DNA of 30,296 bases from a virus: positions 1-30,296 of the IMG/VR virus record IMGVR_UViG_3300030333_002107; one strand, given 5' to 3'. Position numbers and translations under genes: made by a program. Of this stretch, positions 8,569 through 16,732 are shown one piece after another (position 1 is the first letter of the stretch; every line of letters begins with the position of its first letter). A model generated the notes under the pieces. That model had not been told where the DNA came from, searched no databases, and worked only from the letters and a program-made list of their open reading frames with translations.

Positions 8569-8955
8569 TTAAGCGTCTTCAAACTTAAAGAATAGAATAC
8601 CCCTATCCATTGTAAGAAGTCTGTTGTTGTCAAAAACCTCCGCCAGAAAGGGAAGGTCAATTAGTTCTAGTGAGGTATCACCAGTTTGCATATAATGGTT
8701 ATAATTACGATAAGAAGCTACACCAACATATTCTGCACACTCTCTATTAGTATAGTTTTTTCTTTCTATTAGTAACTTTTTAGGGTTTACAAGAAAACTA
8801 TACCCTTCAAAACTTTGACCACAGTATTTATATATTGGGTCTTTGTGATTTTGAGGTACTTTAATATTGTAGGTCAACATATGAATTATCTGCAAAACTT
8901 GACCTGCGTTGCCTTGAGTTGTTTGTAATATTTTTTCCCAATTATATTTTATCAT
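8569..8955 (-). CDS. Unknown phage protein, about 128 aa
   Basis: No family recognised. It reads as a soluble mixed alpha/beta protein with aromatic-rich segments (YKYCGQSFEGYSFLVNP, GVASYRNYNHY) and no Cys pair or membrane segment. The open frame continues upstream to 9060, but a strong promoter (8959-8987) lies across that part, so I start at ATG 8955 (MIKYNWEKIL). That ATG is only three bases after the -10 box, so the true initiation site could be a later codon such as ATG 8880. First gene after the promoter, followed by the SSB gene. Confidence 0.6.
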   Translation of the reverse strand: MIKYNWEKILQTTQGNAGQVLQIIHMLTYNIKVPQNHKDPIYKYCGQSFEGYSFLVNPKKLLIERKNYTNRECAEYVGVASYRNYNHYMQTGDTSLELIDLPFLAEVFDNNRLLTMDRGILFFKFEDA

Positions 8956-8958
8956 TAT

Positions 8959-8987
8959 ATTATACCAAAAATTAAGTGCCTTGTCAA
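8959..8987 (-). promoter_or_regulatory. Strong sigma-70 promoter
   Basis: On the - strand: TTGACA (8987-8982), 17-base spacer, TATAAT (8964-8959), with TGG before the -10 giving an extended -10. Preceded by the shared AAAAATATTAC element. It lies just after the stop of the helicase gene and would drive the 128-aa gene, SSB, peroxiredoxin and the SbcDC block. Confidence 0.9.
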
Positions 8988-9007
8988 GTAATATTTTTCG
9001 GAGGTGG

Positions 9008-10288
9008 TTATAAGGTTGATACCTCATACCCTTGTTTAAGGTAATATCCAAGTCGTGCATTTGCTTGGCGTTTTGCGGTATTCCCTATTAGATGTATATC
9101 AACTACTGTGGGTTGCTTTTTTCCTTCATAGTTTCTAATAATCCTTCCGATTAATTGTGTGAGCAAAGGCTCGTTATTAACTGGTGTACCGAGTATTAAG
9201 CAACTAAGAATATCTAAAGATATACCTTCTGAGAATATACTTTGTGTTCCATACAGTATGTTTTTATCTTCAAATATCTGTTTTATAATATCAGGTCTTT
9301 CTTCGTGTGGGATTGCTCCCGTAACACAAACTGCGTCGTCACCAGTAAGCCGCGCGCAAGTTTTTAAGAAGTCTACTCTATCGCTAACCACTAATACTTT
9401 ATGACCTCGTGCAGCATATGCACTTGCAGTCATTGCGACAGAATTTTGATACTCTGGGTTATAAGCTAATTCATTCACTCTATTAGCCCAAGGTATTGAT
9501 GATCCGTCCATGAACCTTATTGGTAGTTTTAAAATATCAATTTTTGGTGTCATGAAGTTTTCTTTTGGTGGTTTTAAGACATTATCCCCAAAATAATCTC
9601 TGAAAACCACATGTTTACCATCTTTTCTTTGTAATGTTCCTGTTAATCCAATCTTATATCTAGCACAATTTTTATCAACAATTCTTGAAAAAGTTGGACT
9701 ACTAACGTGATGCATTTCATCTAAAATGATTGTTCCAAACTCCCTTCTAATTTCTGGAACTTTTCTATACAATGTTTGAATATTACCAACTACTACTGGG
9801 GTTGATATATCAAACTTACCACTACCTACAATGCCTGGTTGAAAACCAAAGACTTTATTTACTTCTTCTTCCCATTGTTTGCGTAGAGATAAAGTATGAG
9901 TTATCACTAGGGTTTTTTGCCCAAGCTTTTCTGCTATTGCCAACCCAGTAAATGTCTTTCCCCAACTTACCCAAGCGTTAATTATAGAACTATCATTTAC
10001 TTCGTCAAATACTGATTGCTGACTTGGTCGTAATGTTAACTTAAACTTTGGAAACTCTATTGGTTTTTCTACTCTTTTATCTATTATCTCATGATCATGG
10101 GGTATTAAATCTTGTCTTCCCGAAGGTATAGCTACTAATCCATTTTTTATAAGTGCCATGTTTTTTATTATAATTGGAGGATCACCATATTTGTATGCTG
10201 GAATAGAGTAAGTTAGTTCCTTGTCAATCTTCTGCTGTTGTTGCGGAAGGACATCTAAATAAATTCTATCACTGAGAACAGCTTTCAT
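9008..10288 (-). CDS. SF2 DNA helicase, UvsW-like, 426 aa
   Basis: DEAD/H-type helicase of the UvsW class, which remodels branched DNA and R-loops and links replication to recombination. Motif I is NAWVSWGKTFTG (G110-K111-T112), motif II IILDEMHH (190-194), motif III GLTGT, and motif VI QLIGRIIR. Motif I has Trp-Gly-Lys-Thr where most SF2 enzymes have Gly-Ser-Gly-Lys-Thr. The N-terminal 80 residues hold the small accessory domain common in phage UvsW proteins. The start overlaps the oxygenase stop (TAATG), and the stop is followed by a promoter for the genes downstream. Confidence 0.9.
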   Translation of the reverse strand: MKAVLSDRIYLDVLPQQQQKIDKELTYSIPAYKYGDPPIIIKNMALIKNGLVAIPSGRQDLIPHDHEIIDKRVEKPIEFPKFKLTLRPSQQSVFDEVNDSSIINAWVSWGKTFTGLAIAEKLGQKTLVITHTLSLRKQWEEEVNKVFGFQPGIVGSGKFDISTPVVVGNIQTLYRKVPEIRREFGTIILDEMHHVSSPTFSRIVDKNCARYKIGLTGTLQRKDGKHVVFRDYFGDNVLKPPKENFMTPKIDILKLPIRFMDGSSIPWANRVNELAYNPEYQNSVAMTASAYAARGHKVLVVSDRVDFLKTCARLTGDDAVCVTGAIPHEERPDIIKQIFEDKNILYGTQSIFSEGISLDILSCLILGTPVNNEPLLTQLIGRIIRNYEGKKQPTVVDIHLIGNTAKRQANARLGYYLKQGYEVSTL

Positions 10289-10851
10289 TATACAAAATCT
10301 GGTCCGCTAAACCATTGAACTAAAGAGTGTCTTGTACCACTTTTCATAGGAGTAACTGTATGTAAAAGTATAGAAGGAAATACAATTATAGTTCCTTGTT
10401 TATATACTCCTTCGTCCATAGGTAAATTTGTATTACCCCAAATATTTTTTAACAACAAATTACCTCCTGTATAGTTTTCAAGACTTGATAGCTGCACAGA
10501 AACACTTAACTTTCTATAGTGGTCAGCTTCTATATCACAGTCTCTGTGGTAATCATAAAAAGCACCATCTGTATAGGTTGCAAACTGTACATCTTCCCTA
10601 TGGTTTAGAATAAAATTCCAACCAGCTTCCACATTAGCCCTAGCAACATAACTTGCAATCATTTGTTGCAGCCACTCATCTTTTACCCAAGCTACTTGAC
10701 CTTTTCTCATTTTATGGTCAACACTTTTATCTGCATTTATAGTAGCATCTTCTTGAATTTTTTGTTGTCCTAACTCTATTATTGTAGCACACATTTCTGG
10801 GGGTAATGCACTTTCAAAATAATAGTAAGGACACTTAATTACACTTCTCAT
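10288..10851 (-). CDS. 2OG-Fe(II) oxygenase, PiuC/PKHD-like, 187 aa
   Basis: Fe(II)/2-oxoglutarate dioxygenase fold. The metal triad is visible: H102 and D104 in DYHRDCD and H164 in ILLHTVTP, with R174 in SGTRHSLVQW positioned to bind 2-oxoglutarate. The preceding VQFATYTDGAFYDYHRD is typical of the PiuC/prolyl-4-hydroxylase-like group. The substrate is unknown: phage members could act on protein, nucleobase or tail components. It overlaps the next oxygenase gene (10848-11360) by an ATGA, so the two are translated as a pair. Confidence 0.9.
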   Translation of the reverse strand: MRSVIKCPYYYFESALPPEMCATIIELGQQKIQEDATINADKSVDHKMRKGQVAWVKDEWLQQMIASYVARANVEAGWNFILNHREDVQFATYTDGAFYDYHRDCDIEADHYRKLSVSVQLSSLENYTGGNLLLKNIWGNTNLPMDEGVYKQGTIIVFPSILLHTVTPMKSGTRHSLVQWFSGPDFV

Positions 10852-11360
10852 AAATCGTATTCCTCTAATCTTCTATTCCACAAGTTAATATTTAAAGAAC
10901 ATCTAGTACCTTTGTAGGATTCTACTCTGTGCTGTCTACCTGGACCAAAAATTATTAATCTATTTGTTTTTGGAGTAATTTTAACATCTCTAAACAATAA
11001 TCTACCCCCATATAAGTTTTCTACTTTAGTATAATAAACTAGACTACATACTGGAAAGGATAGTATTTTATTTATTGCCCATCTATGCTCATCTTTATCA
11101 TAATGCCAACCACCTGCCATATCTCCTTGAGGTCTAGTATTTAAATGTGTCCACATTTCCATACCTTTTAGTTGTTGAATATCATAATAAGATGAGGCTT
11201 TATGCGCTAATAACCAATAATATGTTTCCATATTGTCTCCATACTTATTCCAATTACGCCACTCTCCTTGAGCATCAATGCCTTCAGCTATAAAGTGTAA
11301 CTCATGTTGATCTCCTTCACTATGAAATACATCATCTAATATTATAATAGGATCCATCAT
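10848..11360 (-). CDS. 2OG-Fe(II) oxygenase, second type, 170 aa
   Basis: A second dioxygenase, only distantly similar to its neighbour. Metal ligands are H86 and D88 in GGWHYDKDE and H144 in GRQHRVESYKGTR, with R153 as the probable 2-oxoglutarate anchor. LLFRDVKITPKTNRLIIFGPG is the expected strand pair before the distal His. I start at ATG 11360, which overlaps the previous stop (ATGA), instead of a GTG nine bases upstream. Two tandem oxygenases inside a replication block suggest a stepwise modification or different targets; substrate unknown. Confidence 0.85.
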   Translation of the reverse strand: MMDPIIILDDVFHSEGDQHELHFIAEGIDAQGEWRNWNKYGDNMETYYWLLAHKASSYYDIQQLKGMEMWTHLNTRPQGDMAGGWHYDKDEHRWAINKILSFPVCSLVYYTKVENLYGGRLLFRDVKITPKTNRLIIFGPGRQHRVESYKGTRCSLNINLWNRRLEEYDL

Positions 11361-11719
11361 GCTGTCCACGCAACTATTGTAATGTATGTTAGAATGTGTA
11401 CTAACTGATCTGCACCTGTTATAGACCTTCTAACTCTGTCCGATAGTCCTTTTCTTTTATAAAGCCATTTTGTTTTAAAGTAGTCTTGGTGATAGTGGAT
11501 AAAAGCATCAAATAACATACAATATATCACTATATCTAATGGTAGAAATAATATCAAACATAAAAAACAAAACACCATATGTGTACTAACATGCTCAAGA
11601 CTTCCTCTCGATCCATAAATATGTTTGTTTGTAGGTGTAGTCCATAACGGATTAAATAAATAATCTGCCATATAATGTTTTAATGCTAACGCCATCATAA
11701 GTGTTGTCGTTGTTGTCAT
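11357..11719 (-). CDS. Membrane protein, DUF3307-like, 120 aa
   Basis: Small integral membrane protein with about three hydrophobic stretches (after residue 45: THMVFCFLCLILFLPLDIV; a segment ending FDAFIHY; and the C-terminal LVHILTYITIVAW). Conserved polar spots KHYMADYLF, GSLEHVSTH and HYHQDYFK lie beside the membrane segments, a pattern I associate with DUF3307 phage proteins. ATG 11719 has GGAG upstream; a TTG at 11731 is a worse start. Function unknown. The His-rich motifs could bind a metal. Confidence 0.68.
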   Translation of the reverse strand: MTTTTTLMMALALKHYMADYLFNPLWTTPTNKHIYGSRGSLEHVSTHMVFCFLCLILFLPLDIVIYCMLFDAFIHYHQDYFKTKWLYKRKGLSDRVRRSITGADQLVHILTYITIVAWTA

Positions 11720-12195
11720 ATCTTTCTCCAAGTATCCTTTTTCTGTTCTTCCTGTAAATCATATAATACCCAAGGGACTCCTCGTCTATAAAGAACCCCT
11801 GCCCAAGAAGCGTTCTCGGGCAGAGGTCTTTTGAGAGGGAAGGGGAAAGGGCAATTTTTTAACCATAGTTTAGATACTATGTTTTTCTGTTCCACTCTCA
11901 AAATCTTATGATATTTTAAATTTACTTTTGTTCTTTTCTGTTTTTCAAAATAAAACCCTACACTATCTATGTAATGTTTTCCTTGATGTTGTAATATTTC
12001 TGGTATATCTTCTAGCATATACTTTAATGGGTATAACCCTTTCATTGGTGTTTGTAATCTTCTTTTACCCAAAGTATCTCCTGACATATTAGTATCGTCT
12101 AATATTTGATTATCTATAAATAATATACCATCAATTAATTCGATATTATTCGTATGTAATACAAATACAGGAAAAACTACTTTATCATATACCAT
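11716..12195 (-). CDS. Unknown phage protein, 159 aa
   Basis: Begins MVYDKVVFPVFVLHTNNIEL and ends with a basic, Trp-containing tail (KKDTWRKI). It has beta-rich N-terminal halves and a segment with many Lys and Arg, no Cys pair and no membrane segment. ATG 12195 lies inside the end of the polymerase gene (11-base overlap) with GAGAAG upstream, so it is co-translated with the polymerase. A longer frame from 12231 lies entirely inside polymerase coding sequence and is unlikely. I do not recognise a family. Confidence 0.65.
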   Translation of the reverse strand: MVYDKVVFPVFVLHTNNIELIDGILFIDNQILDDTNMSGDTLGKRRLQTPMKGLYPLKYMLEDIPEILQHQGKHYIDSVGFYFEKQKRTKVNLKYHKILRVEQKNIVSKLWLKNCPFPFPLKRPLPENASWAGVLYRRGVPWVLYDLQEEQKKDTWRKI

Positions 12196-14461
12196 ACTTC
12201 TTCTCAAACTTACCCATAGAATAGTCATCACCTATTTCAAAATCACAACCTACTGGGCAGCCTGGAATACTAATTCCTCTGTCTTTTTGTACTTCTTCCA
12301 AAACTATTTTAGAGTATTCCTCTACTTTATCTTCTTTCACTTCTGCTAATATTGAGTCGTGAACTAAGGCAAAAATTTTCATATCATTCTGCCAACCGTT
12401 TTGTTTAATTCTATTGTGTGTATCAACTGCACCAAGCAAGTTAATATCTGATGCGATTGATTGAACTAAAAAGTTTAGTCCTGATCTCACTTCATGTCCT
12501 GCAATACCTGAGTTATCTGATGTAACATTAGGTAATCTTCTTTTTCTTCCAAAGTGAGAGTATATAAATCCGTTATCTCTAATAAACTTTGAAGAACGAT
12601 CTATCCATGCTCTAAGTTTATGAAACTGTTTGAAGTAATCATCAATAACTTCTTGTGCTTCTGTCTTACTAAAGTATTTGCCACTATCTTTGGTAACTTG
12701 TTCAGATATTTTAGCAGCTCCAGCACCGTACATTATTCCGAAAGTAACAGCTTTTGCAGCTTGTCTTTCTGTTGAATAATGCTCTGTAATATCATCAATC
12801 TCACCAGGCAGTCCAAAAACTATCTTAGCAATACTACTATGAAAATTACCTCCTGACTTAAATACATTCATAAGTGCTTCATCTTTTGCAAGTACAGCTG
12901 CAACATATACTTCTGCGGTAGTTAAATCCATAGCAACTATTTTATTACCTTCTTTTGCTCTGATACAACCCTTTACAATAGGATTATCACGAGGTATCTG
13001 TTGCATATTCATTTTACCACTAGAAGATAAACGACCAGAAGTTGTACTGTGTATGTTAAACCCAGTTCTTAATCTTTCATCTCTATCCAACTGTGGAAGA
13101 ATCTTATCTAGATATGTATTTTTAATTTTTGATTTCTTTCTTATATCTAATATATGTTGTGGTATCTCATGCTTTTCTGCTAGTTTACCCAAAACCTCTG
13201 CATCGGTAGAGTGTGCACCTGTTCCTGTTTTCTTTCCTGTAGGTTTTAATCCTACAAAATCAAATAAAAGTTCTCGAAGCTGTACTGTGCTGTTAGGGTT
13301 GAATTCTTTTCCTTTAATTCTTTCAAAAGTTTTAACTGCATCAAACTCATACAAAGCATCTACAGCTTCGTCAATATCTTCTTGCATCAATGCTCTACTC
13401 TTTTCTAGTCTCTCTGAGTCAAAAGGTACTCCAATGTCTTGAACATCAGTAAGAAATCTACAAGCTGGTATTAGTATATTTTCATATACATTATATAGTT
13501 TATTATTATTTTTTACTGCTGGATATAGTTTTTCAAAAACCAATAGAGTTACTACTGCGTCCATTGCAGCATATACTTTCATAACATCAAAGGGAATAGT
13601 ATCCCAAGTAAAGTCAGCTTTTAATACCCTGTGTGCTTTTTTATATCCTTCTATCCACTCATACATTGGTTTTTCATAATCACCATATGCAGTAAATTTC
13701 ATAGCAAGATCTTTTAGTCCGTGTGTTCCAGGCTGTTCTTCTAAACAGTAATGTAGTAGCATGGTATCTTCAAATCTAGGAAAATTAAAACCAAAGTGAT
13801 ACTCTAACATAGCTAAATCAAACTTTGCATTATGAAATACTACTATCTTTTGATTAAACAGAGTTTGAAAAAGTTCTTCTGCTTTTTCATCAATACAATC
13901 AGTATTTATGTATGCGCCATGATCTTTTTCATAAGACATACTAATACCTAATACATACCCATCTCGTGGATATAATCCTGTTGTTTCTGTATCTACTGCC
14001 ACCCATTGATTGTCGTGATCTATTGCATTTTGTAAAAACTTGTGCAATTCTTCTGTTTCAGTAATACCATAACACTTATCCTCTGACAATTTTTCTAGTT
14101 TTAGTTCTCCTGAAATATACTTAACTACATTACTTTTACTTTCGTCCCACAGTGGTTTTGCCTCTGGTTTAAAGGCAAGCATAGCAGGATTTATTACAGG
14201 TAAAAACTTATCATCTACACATCTACCACTATATTGTGTTATAGATGTTTCTTTTGTGTAATATTTTAATGCCTCTGATCCGACCAGTATTATCCAGTCG
14301 TATTCATCAATGTTAATATCTATATCAACATCTCGTTTTAATACTTTCTTTTTAGTTGCATCAGAACATAAGGCATATCTATCAAACTCTAATGAGTTAT
14401 CAAATCTTCCTATAAAATCTGTTCTAGATGGTTTACTTTCTATTAGTGCTATTTTAGCCAT
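12185..14461 (-). CDS. polA: DNA polymerase, family A, with 3'-5' proofreading domain, 758 aa
   Basis: Replicative phage polymerase. Proofreading exonuclease motifs: VAVDTETTG (D157, E159), FHNAKFD (N211, D215) and YAAMDAV (D301). Polymerase motifs: TSGRLSS (about 474-480), motif A VAMDLTTAEVYVAA (D512, E517), motif B RQAAKAVTFGIMYG (R566, K570, F574, Y578) and motif C VHDS (H701, D702). F574 corresponds to E. coli Phe762, the dideoxy-discriminating residue. Motif A departs from the usual DYSQIE by DLTTAE but keeps both carboxylates. No 5' nuclease domain; that activity is at 3622-4482. The start overlaps the primase end by eight bases. Confidence 0.96.
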   Translation of the reverse strand: MAKIALIESKPSRTDFIGRFDNSLEFDRYALCSDATKKKVLKRDVDIDINIDEYDWIILVGSEALKYYTKETSITQYSGRCVDDKFLPVINPAMLAFKPEAKPLWDESKSNVVKYISGELKLEKLSEDKCYGITETEELHKFLQNAIDHDNQWVAVDTETTGLYPRDGYVLGISMSYEKDHGAYINTDCIDEKAEELFQTLFNQKIVVFHNAKFDLAMLEYHFGFNFPRFEDTMLLHYCLEEQPGTHGLKDLAMKFTAYGDYEKPMYEWIEGYKKAHRVLKADFTWDTIPFDVMKVYAAMDAVVTLLVFEKLYPAVKNNNKLYNVYENILIPACRFLTDVQDIGVPFDSERLEKSRALMQEDIDEAVDALYEFDAVKTFERIKGKEFNPNSTVQLRELLFDFVGLKPTGKKTGTGAHSTDAEVLGKLAEKHEIPQHILDIRKKSKIKNTYLDKILPQLDRDERLRTGFNIHSTTSGRLSSSGKMNMQQIPRDNPIVKGCIRAKEGNKIVAMDLTTAEVYVAAVLAKDEALMNVFKSGGNFHSSIAKIVFGLPGEIDDITEHYSTERQAAKAVTFGIMYGAGAAKISEQVTKDSGKYFSKTEAQEVIDDYFKQFHKLRAWIDRSSKFIRDNGFIYSHFGRKRRLPNVTSDNSGIAGHEVRSGLNFLVQSIASDINLLGAVDTHNRIKQNGWQNDMKIFALVHDSILAEVKEDKVEEYSKIVLEEVQKDRGISIPGCPVGCDFEIGDDYSMGKFEKKYGI

Positions 14462-15290
14462 ATAATCTTTCCCCTAAATTCTTTACTTGTTGTTCTACTA
14501 GACTGCCCGGGTCTACATTTTGTCCTAAATTTACATTTCTGGTGATAAGTCCTGCTCTTTCTGCTAATATTTTTACATTCTCCGCAGCTTTTTGACCAGC
14601 ATCATCTCCATCAAATATTATGTCTACTCCCATTATGTCTTGCATTTTGAGAATACTAAGTTTATCTGCATCTACATTGTTTGTTCCGAAACAACATATT
14701 GCATTAGATAAACCCTTGTCGAAAAGATTTATCATATCAAAAATCCCTTCGACAAGGATTGCTCTACCTTTTATAGGTTTTATACTAGAGGGGTACAAAG
14801 GAAGTGTAGCTTGTGGAGGATAGATCATGTACTTTAGTTTTTCACTAAATGTCATATGTCTTCCGTTAAAAGCTACGATCTTCCCTGTAATATCACGGAT
14901 AGGAAATACTACTCTGCCCACAAACTGTGTTTCGTGATGTAGAAAAGCATCAAAGTGTTTGTAAGTTTCTGGTTTAATACTTCTCCAGTTACCCACATAA
15001 GGTGTGTGTCCTTTTGGAAAAGGTAAACCTACACTAGAAGATCTTTTCTGTTCTATTGCATCTGTAAGTTTTTGTCTTCTTATATCTAAATAATTTGAAG
15101 GAGCTCCAAATAGTTTAAATATATTTCCCTTAAAACCACAAGAAAAACAGTTGTAAACACCTGTAATATTATCTATTCTCATACTAGGATTTTTGTCCTC
15201 ATGATCTGGGTTCAAACACTTAACTAGATAATCTCTTCCCGAGATTTTGAAGTCAAGTTTTCTTTCCTGTAATAAATCAACTACTTTCAA
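14454..15290 (-). CDS. DNA primase, zinc-binding plus TOPRIM, 278 aa
   Basis: Makes RNA primers for the lagging strand. The CHC2 zinc ribbon is complete (C25, H30, C48, C51 in KCLNPDH and YNCFSCGFKG). The TOPRIM catalytic core shows AILVEGIFDMINL and VDIIFDGDDAGQKAA with its acidic residues. There is no fused helicase as in T7 gp4; DnaB is separate at 16733-18088. The start is TTG at 15290, overlapping the previous stop as TTGA, with GGGGA six bases upstream. An ATG alternative would remove the zinc domain, so TTG is the likely start. Confidence 0.93.
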   Translation of the reverse strand: MKVVDLLQERKLDFKISGRDYLVKCLNPDHEDKNPSMRIDNITGVYNCFSCGFKGNIFKLFGAPSNYLDIRRQKLTDAIEQKRSSSVGLPFPKGHTPYVGNWRSIKPETYKHFDAFLHHETQFVGRVVFPIRDITGKIVAFNGRHMTFSEKLKYMIYPPQATLPLYPSSIKPIKGRAILVEGIFDMINLFDKGLSNAICCFGTNNVDADKLSILKMQDIMGVDIIFDGDDAGQKAAENVKILAERAGLITRNVNLGQNVDPGSLVEQQVKNLGERLYG

Positions 15291-15832
15291 TTACTATCCC
15301 CGTCAGTATTATTATTACCCAAAGAGCCCACAGTAGATGTGTGTTTATCATGCTCCCACTCCAGTTCTTCGCCTATATCTTCAAATTCCGTCATCATAGT
15401 TCCACTCCCATCAGCCACGTGCTCGTAGTATAGGCTTTTAAATACGAGTTCTTGTAACTGGAACCAAATGGCGATTGCTTTGCTTCGAAATGCTTCATCA
15501 CCCCATAAATAAAAAATATTATGATAATCTTGAAGAAATCTATGCACGATTATGCTTTCATTCCATGTATTATCAATATTTTCTTTTATGTGCAAAGCGG
15601 CTCTTATTCTTTGGCTTCCTGCCAAAGGATACCAATTTCTCATAGTTAAATGTGGGTTATGTATTCCTTCTTTGAATATACTCTCCACTAACTTGTGATT
15701 TACTGGTACATTTCTAATATTTTCTTTTACTGTTGGTTGTTTCAACAAGAAATCAGTAGTAGTGTCCACTATCTCAAAAGGTGGCACAGCTACTAGTCTT
15801 GCAGACTTTTTACCTATTCTATCACTCGCCAT
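15287..15832 (-). CDS. ParB-like domain protein, 181 aa
   Basis: The segment LVESIFKEGIHNPHLT followed by WYPLAGSQRIRAAL matches the core of ParB/Srx-fold proteins ('I..SI...G...P', then 'G..R..AA'). The rest is alpha-helical, and the last 40 residues are acidic, Ser/Gly/Asn-rich and probably disordered. ParB-like phage proteins can act as DNA-binding or nuclease-like regulators, but no catalytic residue is clear. The gene overlaps glutaredoxin by 11 bases and the primase by 4, so it belongs to the primase/helicase unit. Confidence 0.55.
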   Translation of the reverse strand: MASDRIGKKSARLVAVPPFEIVDTTTDFLLKQPTVKENIRNVPVNHKLVESIFKEGIHNPHLTMRNWYPLAGSQRIRAALHIKENIDNTWNESIIVHRFLQDYHNIFYLWGDEAFRSKAIAIWFQLQELVFKSLYYEHVADGSGTMMTEFEDIGEELEWEHDKHTSTVGSLGNNNTDGDSN

Positions 15833-16049
15833 CTAACAGCTCCATCATATCCGTATAGCCACCCACATGAGTGCCATCTACTATTATTTGTGGAAATGTT
15901 TTAGCGTGTGGAAACTTAGTTAACATCAGGTCTAGTTGGAAATCTTTTCCCATTTGATAATATTCATAATCAAAACCTCTCTGTTCACAGACCATTTTTG
16001 CTCTTTCACAGAAAGGACAATGTTCTTTTCCATATATAACAACTTTCAT
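15822..16049 (-). CDS. Glutaredoxin, 75 aa
   Basis: Small dithiol oxidoreductase. Active site CPFC (C11, C14) follows VIYGKEH; the cis-Pro loop TFPQI and the GGYTD glutathione-binding end are both present, so the fold is complete. It overlaps the HTH gene stop (ATGA) and lies in the replication operon. Likely partners are the class II reductase (reducing its C-terminal Cys pair) and the phage peroxiredoxin; this is inferred from function, not from contact evidence. Confidence 0.93.
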   Translation of the reverse strand: MKVVIYGKEHCPFCERAKMVCEQRGFDYEYYQMGKDFQLDLMLTKFPHAKTFPQIIVDGTHVGGYTDMMELLDGE

Positions 16050-16732
16050 AATTTTTCCTCGTTTATTCCGTAATCATCTATCAAGTGTTGTATACTTGCT
16101 AGATCATATGCTTTTTTAAATGTGTGAGACTTAAATCTTCTTATGCCAGGCCACCAAGATATCCACATACCTTCTTGCCACTCTATTGGTACATAATACT
16201 GTATTCGATATCCTTTAACTCCCTCTGCTTTACATCGTGGAGAGTTTCCTTCCTCTAGAATTATACCAGCTTTTCCTCCTTTAGCATCTGGGTGACTATC
16301 ATTAAACCAAACCCACTCTCCTACTTCGAATTCATACTTTAAAGTCTCGTCTGGTGGTATGAAAGTTTCTCCCTGTGCAACTTTTGTTGGAACCCCTATT
16401 CTATCTAAGTTTCCTTTTACAAAACCAGGAGAGCGAAACATTTGTTTAGCAATAGTACTTACAGGGGTACCTGTAAGGTATCCCATAATCATTTCTTGTA
16501 GTTCTTCTTTTGAAGCAGGTTTGCCTCTATTTTTATCCATGCGTCTTTTTCTATATGCCTGTTCTTCATGGTGATTCTCTATTATTTTATTTAGTCTGGT
16601 AGTATTATAACTAATATTAAGCATCTCACAAGCTTCTTTTTTAGTTATAGGTTTTTCACTATCCAAAGCGTCTATTACTCTTTGGACATTTTTACTATCT
16701 AGTTTTTCGTATGATTTCTTTTTAATTGCCAC
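16046..16732 (-). CDS. HTH DNA-binding protein of unknown role, 228 aa
   Basis: Two likely helix-turn-helix units: ITKKEACEMLNISYNTTRL (about 29-47) and TPVSTIAKQMFRSPGFVKG (about 94-112), joined by a very basic linker (RKRRMDKNRGKP). The C-terminal half (from about residue 130) is beta-rich with many Trp (VGEWVWFNDSHPDAKGGKAG) and looks SH3-like. Start is GTG at 16732, one base after the DnaB stop, with GAGG upstream. Being between DnaB and the primase group it may help load or regulate the replisome, but no known family is recognised. Confidence 0.6.
   Translation of the reverse strand: MAIKKKSYEKLDSKNVQRVIDALDSEKPITKKEACEMLNISYNTTRLNKIIENHHEEQAYRKRRMDKNRGKPASKEELQEMIMGYLTGTPVSTIAKQMFRSPGFVKGNLDRIGVPTKVAQGETFIPPDETLKYEFEVGEWVWFNDSHPDAKGGKAGIILEEGNSPRCKAEGVKGYRIQYYVPIEWQEGMWISWWPGIRRFKSHTFKKAYDLASIQHLIDDYGINEEKL

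Noticed and set aside
13053-13442. 129-codon + strand frame opposite the polymerase gene
   Set aside because: It is antisense to conserved polymerase coding sequence, has no ribosome site and its protein looks like a reverse shadow.
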